Shown in pieces: positions 44,794 through 53,711 of a stretch of 64,000 bases of DNA. The position numbers and the translations under genes are program-made. Source of the stretch: Aurantiacibacter rhizosphaerae (GTDB taxonomy: Bacteria > Pseudomonadota > Alphaproteobacteria > Sphingomonadales > Sphingomonadaceae); contig NZ_WUBR01000002.1 of the NCBI RefSeq assembly GCF_009807005.1, forward strand, positions 868,001 through 932,000. Reading direction: 5' to 3'. Below the pieces are notes generated by a model, which saw nothing but the letters and a program-made list of their open reading frames with translations, was not told the origin of the DNA and ran no database searches. Numbering within the stretch: position 1 is the first letter of the stretch; the number at the start of each line of letters is the position of its first letter.

Positions 44794-46088
44794 TGCGATG
44801 CGCCTTCGCTTTCGGTGCGCAGCGGCATACCGTCCACCGGCGTGCGCAGCGGGCTGGTGACGATGAAGCCCTTGTCGCCAAGCTTGTCTCCCGTCACATA
44901 GGCAAAATCATCGGTGCGCTGGAGCACTTCGACAGGGATGATGGCCAGCTTCCCACCGCGCAAAACCCAGATCACATTGTCCGGCCGCAAGGCATTCAGC
45001 GGAATGCGCGCGAATGCCTGTTCGCTGCCGCCGCTGATGGCGGCGCTGACGAAACTGCCCAGCAACAGCGGCGGGGAGGCGCCGATATCGCCCTGCTCCC
45101 CCTCCACCACGGGCACGCCGCCGCGCACCGGGTCCGGCACGCGGAGGAAGACATTGATCGTTCGTGTTTCGGGATCAAGGATGGGGTCAACCCGATCGAC
45201 ATAGGCGTTCCAGCTCCAGGTGGTGTCCCCGAAATCCAGCATAACCTTGGCCGCCACCCGCGTGCCCCCGGCGGCGAACAGGGCGGGCACCAGCTTGGCC
45301 TCCGCCTCCGTCAAAGAGATGCGCACCTCATAGGGGCTGCTCGCCACCATGGAGCCGAGCGACTGGCCCGGCTGCACCAGCCTGCCGACAGACGCATCCT
45401 CGCTGCGCACGATGCCGGCAAAGGGCGCCCGCACGACGGTGCGAGAAAGGGCCAGCCGGGCATCGGCCAGTTGCGCCTGCGCCCGTTCCCGCGCCGCGCG
45501 GGCAGAGCGCAGCTGCGGCTCTCTGGTCGCCAGGATATTGGGTTCTGCCGCGTCCGCACCGCCTTGCCGTGATCGCCCATCGCCCAGCCCTTCTGGCGGG
45601 AGGATGCGGGCGGCGTAATCATTGCTGTCGATGGATCGGTTCAGCGCCTCCCGCGTCGACTGGCGCTGGGCAAAGCGTTGCAGTTCCGCCTCGGCTATCG
45701 CCATTTCCTCGCGCGCTTGCAGAACGGCAACGTCCTGCGCCGCGATATCCGCCTGCGCACTGCGCACGCGATTGTTGTAATCGGCAGGATCGATGCGGAA
45801 CAACACTGCCCCGCGCGGTACCCTGCTGCCCTCCTGAAAGGCGGGATTGACGTAGACCAGCCTACCCGCAACCTCTGCTCCCAGCGTCACTTCCTCGCGC
45901 GGCTGCACGGTACCGCTGCCGTCGATATCGATCGCGCCGGTGGAGACTTCATATGGCTGGGTTTGCACCAGCGGGACGGGCACAACCTCGTCCTGTTCCT
46001 CTGGTTCCGGTCGCAAGACGATCAACAGCGCCGCGATGGCCACGGCACCGATCAGGAGCAGGATCGCCCATCTAGCCTGCTTGCTCAT
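44790..46088 (-). CDS. RND efflux periplasmic adaptor
   Basis: The 432-residue HlyD/MFP adaptor begins with one hydrophobic anchor (AILLLIGAVAIAALLIVLRP). It has lipoyl halves (TLGAEVAGRLVYVNPAFQEG; TVVRAPFAGIVRSEDASVGR) with a coiled-coil hairpin between them (about 105-205), then a beta-barrel. It bridges the RND pump and the TolC-type duct encoded on either side and overlaps both genes by 4 bases. Confidence 0.9.
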   Translation of the reverse strand: MSKQARWAILLLIGAVAIAALLIVLRPEPEEQDEVVPVPLVQTQPYEVSTGAIDIDGSGTVQPREEVTLGAEVAGRLVYVNPAFQEGSRVPRGAVLFRIDPADYNNRVRSAQADIAAQDVAVLQAREEMAIAEAELQRFAQRQSTREALNRSIDSNDYAARILPPEGLGDGRSRQGGADAAEPNILATREPQLRSARAARERAQAQLADARLALSRTVVRAPFAGIVRSEDASVGRLVQPGQSLGSMVASSPYEVRISLTEAEAKLVPALFAAGGTRVAAKVMLDFGDTTWSWNAYVDRVDPILDPETRTINVFLRVPDPVRGGVPVVEGEQGDIGASPPLLLGSFVSAAISGGSEQAFARIPLNALRPDNVIWVLRGGKLAIIPVEVLQRTDDFAYVTGDKLGDKGFIVTSPLRTPVDGMPLRTESEGASQ

Positions 46089-47548
46089 TCACCCATGTCC
46101 TCTTCGATATCGGGCTGCGCGGTGCCCGTCCCCTCGGCAAACCAGTCTCCGCCAAGGGCACGGTGGACGCCAAGCCGCGCCAGCGCGACATCGCGTGCGG
46201 CGGCGGAAAGGCTGCTTTCCACCTGATAGGAACTGCGCAGCGTATCGAGATAGCCGACGTAATCGCCAATGCCCGACTGGAAGCGCCGCGCCTGCAGATC
46301 CAGCGTGGATCGCGCCTCCTCTGCCTGCGCAGTGATAAGCGTGTATCGCTGGCGCTGCTCCTCATAGGCTTCGATGGCGGTCGTCACTTCCTGATAAGCG
46401 CCCAGCACGGCCTTGCCATAGGCGGCCGAAGCTTCATCATAAGTGGCACGCGCGGCGGCGACATTGGCGGACACGCGCCCGCCATTGAAAATGGGCGCGA
46501 CAAGGTTCGATCCCAATTGCAGCAGCCAGTTCTGGCCCACATCGAACACGCCGGCAGGCGAAGCGCCCTGCGTGCCCGTGGATGCCGTCAGCCTCAATGC
46601 CGGAAAGCGCTCGGCACGGCGCGCACCGATGCGCAGGCGCGCAGCCTCCAGCCGTTCCCACGCGGCAGCCACATCGGGCCGCTGCGCGAGCAGATCCACA
46701 GGCAGGCCTGCGGGCACCGGATCGAACCCCAGCTGCGGCAACAGCGGCTGGTCCAGCGTGGTGGCAAGCGTATCGGGATAATCGGCCAGCAGCACGGCCA
46801 GCCGCCCTTCTGCATTAGACAGCGCGATTTCGCGCGATGGCAGGCTGGCTTCCAGGCTGCGCGCCTGTTCACGCACCTGATACAGCTCAAAACTTTGCGA
46901 TAGCCCGCGCAGATAGCGGTCTTCGGTGCGGTCGGTCCGCTCTGCCAGAACGTCGATATTCTGCAGTGTCGTGGCAATCTGGAAGCGGGCATCGACGATA
47001 TCGAAATAGGCGGAAATCACCTCCGCCGCCGTCGCCAGCCGCACTGCGCGCAGATCATATTCGCTGGCAATCGCATCAGCGCGCGCGGCACCCAGATCAT
47101 TGCGCACGCGGCCAAACAGATCCAGCTCATATGCGGCAGCAAGGCCCAGCGTATAGCTTTCATTGGTGATGCGGGATGGCGCGCCGGGGAAGTTGGCGAG
47201 AGCGCCGCCAGCCACGGGCGTATCTGAATAGCTGGAGCCGGCAGTTGCATCCAGCGTTGGCAAAAGGGCCGCGCGCGAGAGGCGCGCCTGCGCGCTGGCC
47301 CGCTGCGCCCTGGCGGCGGCCTGTGTGATATCGAAATTGTCGCTTAGCGCGGTGTCGACTAGGGAATTCAGCACAGGATCGTTGAACCCGGCCCACCATG
47401 CCGCAGGACGGTATTCCCCTGCTGGAGTATCGGGTTGATAGGCCAATGGGATCTGCGCCGCTGCCTCCGGTATCTCCGCCTCCGGCGCCAGAGAGACACA
47501 GGCGCCAAGCATCATCAGCGGCGTTGCAACGAAGGCGCGGCGCAGCAT
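46085..47548 (-). CDS. NodT-type outer membrane efflux lipoprotein
   Basis: The 487-residue duct protein has a lipoprotein signal with lipobox LMMLGAC near residue 17 and two OEP repeats (WWAGFNDPVLNSLVDTALSD; LAQRPDVAAAWERLEAARLR; APIFNGGRVSANVAAARATY). It completes the tripartite RND system. Its ATG shares a base with the tetR stop (TAATG). A second, distinct NodT protein in this window belongs to the MacAB-type operon. Confidence 0.9.
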   Translation of the reverse strand: MLRRAFVATPLMMLGACVSLAPEAEIPEAAAQIPLAYQPDTPAGEYRPAAWWAGFNDPVLNSLVDTALSDNFDITQAAARAQRASAQARLSRAALLPTLDATAGSSYSDTPVAGGALANFPGAPSRITNESYTLGLAAAYELDLFGRVRNDLGAARADAIASEYDLRAVRLATAAEVISAYFDIVDARFQIATTLQNIDVLAERTDRTEDRYLRGLSQSFELYQVREQARSLEASLPSREIALSNAEGRLAVLLADYPDTLATTLDQPLLPQLGFDPVPAGLPVDLLAQRPDVAAAWERLEAARLRIGARRAERFPALRLTASTGTQGASPAGVFDVGQNWLLQLGSNLVAPIFNGGRVSANVAAARATYDEASAAYGKAVLGAYQEVTTAIEAYEEQRQRYTLITAQAEEARSTLDLQARRFQSGIGDYVGYLDTLRSSYQVESSLSAAARDVALARLGVHRALGGDWFAEGTGTAQPDIEEDMGE

Positions 47549-48162
47549 TATGCGCCCTTTCCTGCGAGAACGGCCCGTGCGCAGTTTTCCAGCTGATTCA
47601 GCAGCATGGCCTTCGTGTTTGCGTCAAAATCCTCGCATTCCAGCAGCAGCCCCAGCGACGCGCGCGAGTGGCGCAGCGTCAGCGCCATGCCGAACAGGAA
47701 CACGGTGACCGCTTTCGCCTCCGCCTCGGCAAGTTCGGGGCGCAGGATGGCGACCTGCGCCGCAAGCTGCCGGATCAAGGGCATGATCTTCGCCTGCATC
47801 AATTCGCGCACATGGGGCGACGGGTCCTGCTGCTCGCGCCCGATGAACAGGGCGAACGGTGCGCTCTGCTCGCTCAGCATGAATTCGCCCACCGCGCATA
47901 TACGTGCGCACACGGCGGTAATGCGCTGCTGAGGGGTTGCATACGGGCCGGGCAGTTCGACCCTGAGGGCGCCGACCTTCTCGACCATGTAATCGAAAAT
48001 ATGCTCCGCCGCGGCGTGGTACAGCCCTTCCTTGCCGCCGAAGTGATAGGTGATGGAGGACATGGGCGTATCCACCGCAGCGGCGATTTCGCGCGTGCCC
48101 ACGGCATCGAAGCCGCGCTTCCCGAATCGCTCAATCGCCGCATGGATCAGTTTCTCGCGCAT
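47548..48162 (-). CDS. TetR/AcrR repressor with CerR-type C-terminal domain
   Basis: The 204-residue regulator has a TetR N-terminal HTH (IERFGKRGFDAVGTREIAAA, SSITYHFGGKEGLYHAAAEH) and a DUF1956/CerR-like ligand domain (SAPFALFIGREQQDPSPH). It is the first gene of the RND operon and probably represses it, being released by a pump substrate. A 20-base inverted repeat lies 12 bases upstream, a good autoregulatory site. Confidence 0.88.
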   Translation of the reverse strand: MREKLIHAAIERFGKRGFDAVGTREIAAAVDTPMSSITYHFGGKEGLYHAAAEHIFDYMVEKVGALRVELPGPYATPQQRITAVCARICAVGEFMLSEQSAPFALFIGREQQDPSPHVRELMQAKIMPLIRQLAAQVAILRPELAEAEAKAVTVFLFGMALTLRHSRASLGLLLECEDFDANTKAMLLNQLENCARAVLAGKGA

Positions 48163-48173
48163 TGCGTTTTGCT

Positions 48174-48193
48174 ATTCGTTCGACTGAACAAAT
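48174..48193. promoter_or_regulatory. Candidate TetR operator for the RND operon
   Basis: ATTCGTTC-GACT-GAACAAAT has 8-base arms with one mismatch, 12 bases before the tetR start codon. Length and spacing match known AcrR/TetR operators. Confidence 0.55.
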
Positions 48194-48232
48194 GCAAGAA
48201 CGTGTGCTGGCAAGGCTGTTTCGGTATGTTCT

Positions 48233-49546
48233 CTAGATGGTGCTATCACACTCCAGATTGGCAAGCGCCGCAGGACGCGGGCCGCCGGTGGCCCAGTCCA
48301 GCAGCTCTACGGTGTGGACCACCGGAATGGCGGTGCCGCTGGCAATCTGCGTGGCGCACCCCACGTTGCCAGCAGCGATCACGTCAGGCTGCAACCGAGC
48401 GATATTGGCGACCTTGCGATCGCGCAGCGTTGTGGCGATTTCCGGCTGCAGAATGTTGTACGTTCCCGCCGATCCGCAGCACAAATGCCCTTCCGCCGGA
48501 GTCAGCACGGTGAAGCCTGCCTCCTCCAGCAATCGCACTGGTTCCCGCGTCACCTTCTGGCCGTGTTGCAGCGAACAGGCCGCATGATAGGCGACCTTGA
48601 TTTCAGGCATGGGCACGGCATCAGGCAATTCGATGTCAGCCAGGAATTCCGATACGTCCCGCGCCAAGGCGGAGACCTGCGCAGCTTTCTCGGCATATTC
48701 GGCATCATCGCGCAGCAGGAAGCCATAGTCCTTCACCATCGTGCCGCAGCCCGAAGCCGTGATCAGGATTGCCTCCAGACCGCCCTCGGCGATCTCCGCA
48801 TGCCACGCATCCACATTGCGGCGGGCGGCTTCGCGCGCGGCGTCCTCTCGCCCCATGTGATGCACCAGCGCGCCGCAGCATCCCTCCCCCGACGCCAGCA
48901 CCGGCTGGTATCCTGCGCGGGCCAGAAAGCGCATCGTCGCGGCGCGGGTTTCGGGCCGCAGAACAGGCTCCGCGCACCCCTGCAAGATGGCGACGCGGCC
49001 CTTGCTTTGTGCAACCTCCGGCGTGGTTTCGGGCGCCGCACTGGGCAGGCCACGCGGTGCAAGGCGCAGCATCGCGGCGAAGGGGCGGGACCACCGGGCC
49101 TTGTCCAGCAGCGGGGCCAGCGGTCGGAAGAGATTGCCCAGCCCCGCGGCCATGCGAAAGCGGTTCTGATGGGGCAGGACAGACGCCAGCACGCTGCGGG
49201 CGAAACGTTCATGCCAAGGCCGCTCGTATCTCTCTTGAATATAGGCGCGGGCGTGATCCACCAGATGCATGTAATCCACGTCGGACGGGCAAGTCGTGAC
49301 GCAGGCGAGGCACGACAGGCAGCGGTCGATATGCTTCACCACCTGCGGCGTTGGCTGCCGCGCGTTTTCCAGCATATCCTTGATCAGGTAGATGCGGCCA
49401 CGCGGGCTATCCAGCTCGTCCCCCAGCAGGACATAGGTGGGGCAGGTGGCCGTGCAAAATCCGCAGTGCACGCATTTGCGGATCGCGCCTTGAGACGTTG
49501 CCATCGCCGGATCGGCCAGTTGCTCTGCGGTGAATTCAGTCCGCAC
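48233..49546 (-). CDS. glcF: Glycolate oxidase iron-sulfur subunit
   Basis: The 437-residue protein has two 4Fe-4S motifs near the N-terminus, CVHCGFCTATCPTY and CLSCLACVTTCPS, and two CCG (DUF3400-type) cysteine repeats later (GCCGALVHHMG; LCCGSAG). It passes electrons from the flavin subunits to the respiratory chain. I took the GTG at 49546, which has GGAAGA six bases upstream; it overlaps the end of glcE by 11 bases. GTG at 49552 is also possible. Confidence 0.9.
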   Translation of the reverse strand: MRTEFTAEQLADPAMATSQGAIRKCVHCGFCTATCPTYVLLGDELDSPRGRIYLIKDMLENARQPTPQVVKHIDRCLSCLACVTTCPSDVDYMHLVDHARAYIQERYERPWHERFARSVLASVLPHQNRFRMAAGLGNLFRPLAPLLDKARWSRPFAAMLRLAPRGLPSAAPETTPEVAQSKGRVAILQGCAEPVLRPETRAATMRFLARAGYQPVLASGEGCCGALVHHMGREDAAREAARRNVDAWHAEIAEGGLEAILITASGCGTMVKDYGFLLRDDAEYAEKAAQVSALARDVSEFLADIELPDAVPMPEIKVAYHAACSLQHGQKVTREPVRLLEEAGFTVLTPAEGHLCCGSAGTYNILQPEIATTLRDRKVANIARLQPDVIAAGNVGCATQIASGTAIPVVHTVELLDWATGGPRPAALANLECDSTI

Positions 49547-50702
49547 GGGCACTCTTCCCGCCACCAAACCGTGCCGATGCGAACACCCCCATGGGATCGA
49601 AAGCCTCACGCACCTTGCTCTCAAGTTTTGCTACGCCGGACGCGGGCGGATGAAGCGCAGGCACGCGGCTGCGCATCGTTGCATCGGCGCGCACCAGCGT
49701 GGCATGTCCGCCTGCCGAAGCGGCGGCATCGCGGATGGTGTCGGCATCCAGAGAGGTGGCAATCCATAACAGTGCCCCTGCCCAATCGAGGTGCCACTGG
49801 GCCTCGCCCGCCGGGTCCAGCTTCTCGGCCATGGCAGCGCCTTGCGAGGGCGGCAGGTGAATACGCCACAGCGGCTGGTCTTCCCCCAGCGCCACGAACT
49901 GTTGCACGCGTTCCCAGAATTGTGCGCCTTCGTCTTCGCTCAGAGGTCGCAGCATACCAAGCTCGGCATGCATTTCCGCCACCAGCTGGCGGCGCGCGGC
50001 GATGGAGGGGTCGATCCCTTCCAGCCTGAACACGGTCTGCGAAGGGTCGCCCGGCAGATAGGCGGCAGCGGCAATCTCTGCCTGGCTTCCCATTGCCACG
50101 TTCATCGCGCGCTGTGCCGCAGCGGGGCTCAGCCCATCCAGCGCGAAAGAGGCGACAAGGCGCGGGCGCGGGACCACCTTCAGCGTTACCTGCGTCAGCG
50201 CCACCAGCCGTCCCCAGCTTCCCGTCACTAGCTTGGACAGGTCAAAGCCGGTCACGTTCTTCACCACATTGCCGCCCGCGATAAAGCGTTCACCGCGCCC
50301 TGACACCGCTTCGAACCCCAACAGATGATCGCGGGCGCTACCCATGGAGACGCGGCGCGATCCGGCGATCCCTGCGGCTATCGTGCCGCCGATGGTGGCG
50401 ACGCCGCCCCTGTTCCACAGCAGGCCGTAGTCCCACGGCTCGAAAGCCAGCATCTGGTTCTCGCCCGCGACCAGTGACTCAATCTCGGACAGCTGCGTGC
50501 CCGCCCCGGCTGTCAGCACCAGTTCTGCCGGATCATATTGCGAAACGCCGGAAAACCCACGCATGTCGATCACATCGTCGCATGCGCGCGGAGCACCGAA
50601 ATCGGTCTTGCCGCCGCCGCCGCGTATTTCAAGCGTGCGGTTTTCCTGCACTGCCGTTCCGATGATCTCGGCAAGGTCATGCGTGTTGTCAGGGCGCAAC
50701 AT
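49536..50702 (-). CDS. glcE: Glycolate oxidase FAD-binding subunit
   Basis: The 388-residue protein is the shorter flavin subunit: an FAD_binding_4 domain (LTAGAGTQLSEIESLVAGEN; GGTIAAGIAGSRRVSMGSAR; GNVVKNVTGFDLSKLVTGSW) and a degenerate C-terminal half. GlcE forms the active complex with GlcD and GlcF, oxidising glycolate to glyoxylate. It sits 8 bases after glcD and overlaps glcF. Confidence 0.92.
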   Translation of the reverse strand: MLRPDNTHDLAEIIGTAVQENRTLEIRGGGGKTDFGAPRACDDVIDMRGFSGVSQYDPAELVLTAGAGTQLSEIESLVAGENQMLAFEPWDYGLLWNRGGVATIGGTIAAGIAGSRRVSMGSARDHLLGFEAVSGRGERFIAGGNVVKNVTGFDLSKLVTGSWGRLVALTQVTLKVVPRPRLVASFALDGLSPAAAQRAMNVAMGSQAEIAAAAYLPGDPSQTVFRLEGIDPSIAARRQLVAEMHAELGMLRPLSEDEGAQFWERVQQFVALGEDQPLWRIHLPPSQGAAMAEKLDPAGEAQWHLDWAGALLWIATSLDADTIRDAAASAGGHATLVRADATMRSRVPALHPPASGVAKLESKVREAFDPMGVFASARFGGGKSARAD

Positions 50703-50710
50703 TGCGGCGG

Positions 50711-52201
50711 TCAGAACCGTTCCAGTTCCGGAAACGAAACCTTGCCGCCATGCACATGCATCCGGCCCAGCTCGGCGCAGCGGTGCAATTGCGGAAATAC
50801 CTTGCCGGGGTTGAGCAGCATGTCAGGGTCGAATGCGCATTTCAGGCGCTGCTGATGCGCAAGATCCACCTCGCTGAACATGGCGGGCATCAGGTCGCGC
50901 TTTTCCACGCCCACGCCGTGTTCGCCGGTCAGCACGCCGCCCACTTCCACACACAGGCGCAGGATTTCCTCACCAAAGGCCTCCGCCTTTTCCAGCTGGC
51001 CCGGCTGGTTCGCATCATACAGCACCAGCGGGTGCAGGTTTCCGTCGCCCGCGTGGAAGACATTCGCGATGCCGAGCCCGTATTTCGCGCTCATCGCGCC
51101 CATCCGCTCCAGCACTTCGGGCAGGCGGCGGCGCGGGATCGTGCCATCCATGCAGTAATAATCAGGGGCCAGCCGCCCGGTGGCGGGGAACGCCGCCTTG
51201 CGCCCCGCCCAGAAGCGCAGCCTCTCCTCCTCGTTTTGCGAGATACGAACGAAGCTTGCGCCATTGGCGCGGGCGATAGCCTCCACCTCCGTTATCAGAT
51301 AATCGCATTCCGCCGCCGGGCCATCCAGTTCCACGATCAGCAGGGCATCGACATCCAGCGGATAGCCGGCGCCCACGAAAGCCTCCGCACATTCGATGGC
51401 GGGCTTGTCCATCATTTCCATGCCCGCAGGGATGATGCCCGCCTCGATCACATCGGCCACGCATTTGCCCGCGCCTGCAACGGCAGGAAAACCCAGCAAT
51501 ACGGCGCGCGCAGTGTCCGGCCGTGGCAGGATGCGCAAGGTGACTTCGGTAACAACGCCCAGCAGCCCTTCGGAACCGACGACCACTCCCAGCAGGTCCA
51601 GCCCCGCGGGATCAAGCTGCTTGCCGCCGATGCGCACCACGTCGCCATCGATCAGCACGATCTCCACGCCCAGCACATTGTTGGTGGTGAGCCCGTATTT
51701 CAGGCAGTGCACCCCGCCCGCATTCTCCGCGATATTGCCGCCGATGGTGCAGGCGATCTGGCTGGAGGGATCGGGCGCGTAGTGGAACCCGCGATCCTGC
51801 ACCGCCTCTGTTATGGCAAGATTGGTGACGCCCGGCTGCGACACCACCACGCGGTTATCATAATCGATTTCAAGAATGCTCTTGAACTTGCCAAGGCCCA
51901 GAACCACCGCGTCAGACAAGGGCAGCGCCCCGCCGGAAAGTGACGTGCCCGCCCCGCGCGGCACCACGCGCACTTTGTTCGCGTGGCAATAGCGCAGCAC
52001 CTGGGAAACCTGCTCCACCGTTTCGGGCAGCACCACCAGCATGGGCATCTGGCGATAGGCTGTCAGCCCATCGGATTCGTAGGGTCGCAGTTCGTCCTGA
52101 TCGCTGATCACCCCCTCTCCCGGCACGATGGCGCAAAGCGCAGCGCGAATGTCCTCGCGGCGGGCGAGCGTTTCGGCGTCGGGCTGGGGCAGGCAAACCA
52201 T
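50711..52201 (-). CDS. glcD: Glycolate oxidase catalytic FAD subunit
   Basis: The 496-residue protein is a full-length GlcD: FAD_binding_4 domain (VVPRGAGTSLSGGALPLSDA; IGGNIAENAGGVHCLKYGLT) and FAD-oxidase C-terminal domain (FHAGDGNLHP; GEHGVGVEKRDLMP) with the catalytic-site His residues. It is first in the glcDEF operon. D-lactate dehydrogenase is related, but the three-gene arrangement points to glycolate. Confidence 0.92.
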   Translation of the reverse strand: MVCLPQPDAETLARREDIRAALCAIVPGEGVISDQDELRPYESDGLTAYRQMPMLVVLPETVEQVSQVLRYCHANKVRVVPRGAGTSLSGGALPLSDAVVLGLGKFKSILEIDYDNRVVVSQPGVTNLAITEAVQDRGFHYAPDPSSQIACTIGGNIAENAGGVHCLKYGLTTNNVLGVEIVLIDGDVVRIGGKQLDPAGLDLLGVVVGSEGLLGVVTEVTLRILPRPDTARAVLLGFPAVAGAGKCVADVIEAGIIPAGMEMMDKPAIECAEAFVGAGYPLDVDALLIVELDGPAAECDYLITEVEAIARANGASFVRISQNEEERLRFWAGRKAAFPATGRLAPDYYCMDGTIPRRRLPEVLERMGAMSAKYGLGIANVFHAGDGNLHPLVLYDANQPGQLEKAEAFGEEILRLCVEVGGVLTGEHGVGVEKRDLMPAMFSEVDLAHQQRLKCAFDPDMLLNPGKVFPQLHRCAELGRMHVHGGKVSFPELERF

Positions 52202-52296
52202 GGTTTCTGGCCTTGTGACAGGTGCGGCTGACAGTCCTACACCAATGCGCCCTTGCCAATCCAGCTATCGCGCCGGTTTGGCAGAGACGCCTCGCA

Positions 52297-52953
52297 CTAT
52301 CCCAGCTCTTCCTTGCGCGCATCCCAAGCGGCCTGCTCCTTTGCCAAGGCGCGCTGGAGTTGCGGCAGCGCCTCGTTATCGGCGCGGTGGCGGGCGATGT
52401 GTTTCCACGGCGACAGGTCGAAACCGCCGAATTCGGAATTGATATAGGCCCACCAGAAATAGGTATCGACGATGGACCATTCATCGCCAAACCACCATCG
52501 ACGGGTGGCCAGCTCTTCGTCCAGCCGATCCAGAACCCCGCTTATCAATTCGCCGCCACGTTCGCGCACCGGCGCGATGTCGCCCGTGGTCCAGGCCATC
52601 GGCATTTTCACGGCGCGCACATAGGGATGCCAGCTGGCCGATATCCAGAACAACACCGAAAGCTGCTGCGCGCGCTGCCAGTTCGAACTCGCTGCAGGAA
52701 ACAGCCCGCCGTCCGGGTATTCGGCGTGCAGCCAACGCAGAATTGCCCCGTTCTCCGTCAGCGGTTCACCATCCACCAGCAGGCAGGGCACCTTTCCCGC
52801 CGGGTTCACTGCGAGATAATCGGGTGATTTGTGCTCCCCCTTCTCAAACAGGACAAGCTGCGCATCATAGGGCGCGCCCACCTGTTCCAGCGCCGTCAGG
52901 GTCACGCGGGTGCAGGCGGTGTAGGCGAAGAACAGTTTCAGATCATGCGACAT
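52297..52953 (-). CDS. Glutathione S-transferase (downstream copy of a tandem pair)
   Basis: The 218-residue GST has a thioredoxin-like N-terminal domain (LFFAYTACTRVTLTALEQVG; NPAGKVPCLLVDGEPLTENG with the cis-Pro and the ENGA glutathione motif) and an alpha C-terminal domain. The active-site segment YTACTRVT is cysteine/threonine-based as in beta-class or lignin-ether-type GSTs. It starts at 52953, inside the end of its paralogue, so the pair is coupled. Aryl-ether or general detoxification roles are possible. Confidence 0.85.
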   Translation of the reverse strand: MSHDLKLFFAYTACTRVTLTALEQVGAPYDAQLVLFEKGEHKSPDYLAVNPAGKVPCLLVDGEPLTENGAILRWLHAEYPDGGLFPAASSNWQRAQQLSVLFWISASWHPYVRAVKMPMAWTTGDIAPVRERGGELISGVLDRLDEELATRRWWFGDEWSIVDTYFWWAYINSEFGGFDLSPWKHIARHRADNEALPQLQRALAKEQAAWDARKEELG

Positions 52954-53602
52954 CGGGAAGCCCTCCGATCGCATCGACAGCGGCCTGCTCTCGCGCCAGC
53001 GCGCGCTGATAGGCGGGATGCGCCTCCACCCGTTTTTGATGCTGCGCAATGTTGGGATAGGGCGACAGGTCAAACTGGCCCTTCTGCGCCGTGGTGTAGT
53101 TCCAGTGCGCATAGCTATCGATGATGGACCATTCGCCGCCATACCACCACGGCTGCGTGGCAAGGCGCGTTTCCAGCTGCTGTAACAGGGGGTGCACCAG
53201 CTGCCTGCCCTTCTCTCTCACCTCTTCCGGGTTTCCGGTAGTCCAGCGCACGGGCATCATCATGGCCCTGACGCTGGGATGAAAACTGGCGGACAGGGCG
53301 AACAGATCCGCCGTTTGTCGTGCGGCCTCCAGTGCATCGCCGGGCTGCGGAAACAGGGCGGCAGCGGGATATTCCATGTTCAGAAAGCTGAGGATTGCGG
53401 CATTTTCTGCCAGCGCCTGCCCATCCACGATCAGGCAGGGGATTTTCCCCTTGGGATTGATGGCGCGATATTGCGGGCTGTGTTGCGCGCCCCGCATCAG
53501 CAGCACGATCTCGTCCGTATAATCTGCCCCGCATTGTTCCAGCGCGGTTAGCGTAACGCGCGAACATGCGCCGGGCAGGTGATAGAGTTTCATGTCGGTC
53601 AT
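52943..53602 (-). CDS. Glutathione S-transferase (upstream copy of a tandem pair)
   Basis: The 219-residue GST is closely similar to its neighbour: YHLPGACSRVTLTALEQCGA at the start, NPKGKIPCLIVDGQALAENA in the glutathione site, and the same WWYGGEWSIIDSYAHW C-terminal motif. Start at 53602 has AAGGAA five bases upstream; alternatives are ATG at 53593 and 53620. The two genes look like a tandem duplication followed by divergence. Confidence 0.85.
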   Translation of the reverse strand: MTDMKLYHLPGACSRVTLTALEQCGADYTDEIVLLMRGAQHSPQYRAINPKGKIPCLIVDGQALAENAAILSFLNMEYPAAALFPQPGDALEAARQTADLFALSASFHPSVRAMMMPVRWTTGNPEEVREKGRQLVHPLLQQLETRLATQPWWYGGEWSIIDSYAHWNYTTAQKGQFDLSPYPNIAQHQKRVEAHPAYQRALAREQAAVDAIGGLPDVA

Positions 53603-53711
53603 ATCATTTCCTTGCGCCATGTTTTCCGGCTGCTCGTGTAAGTTCCGATGGTTTACCTTGCAGCATTCCCGCCTACATCGGGCAGAGCCACCCGACACCG
53701 AACCCTGGAGA

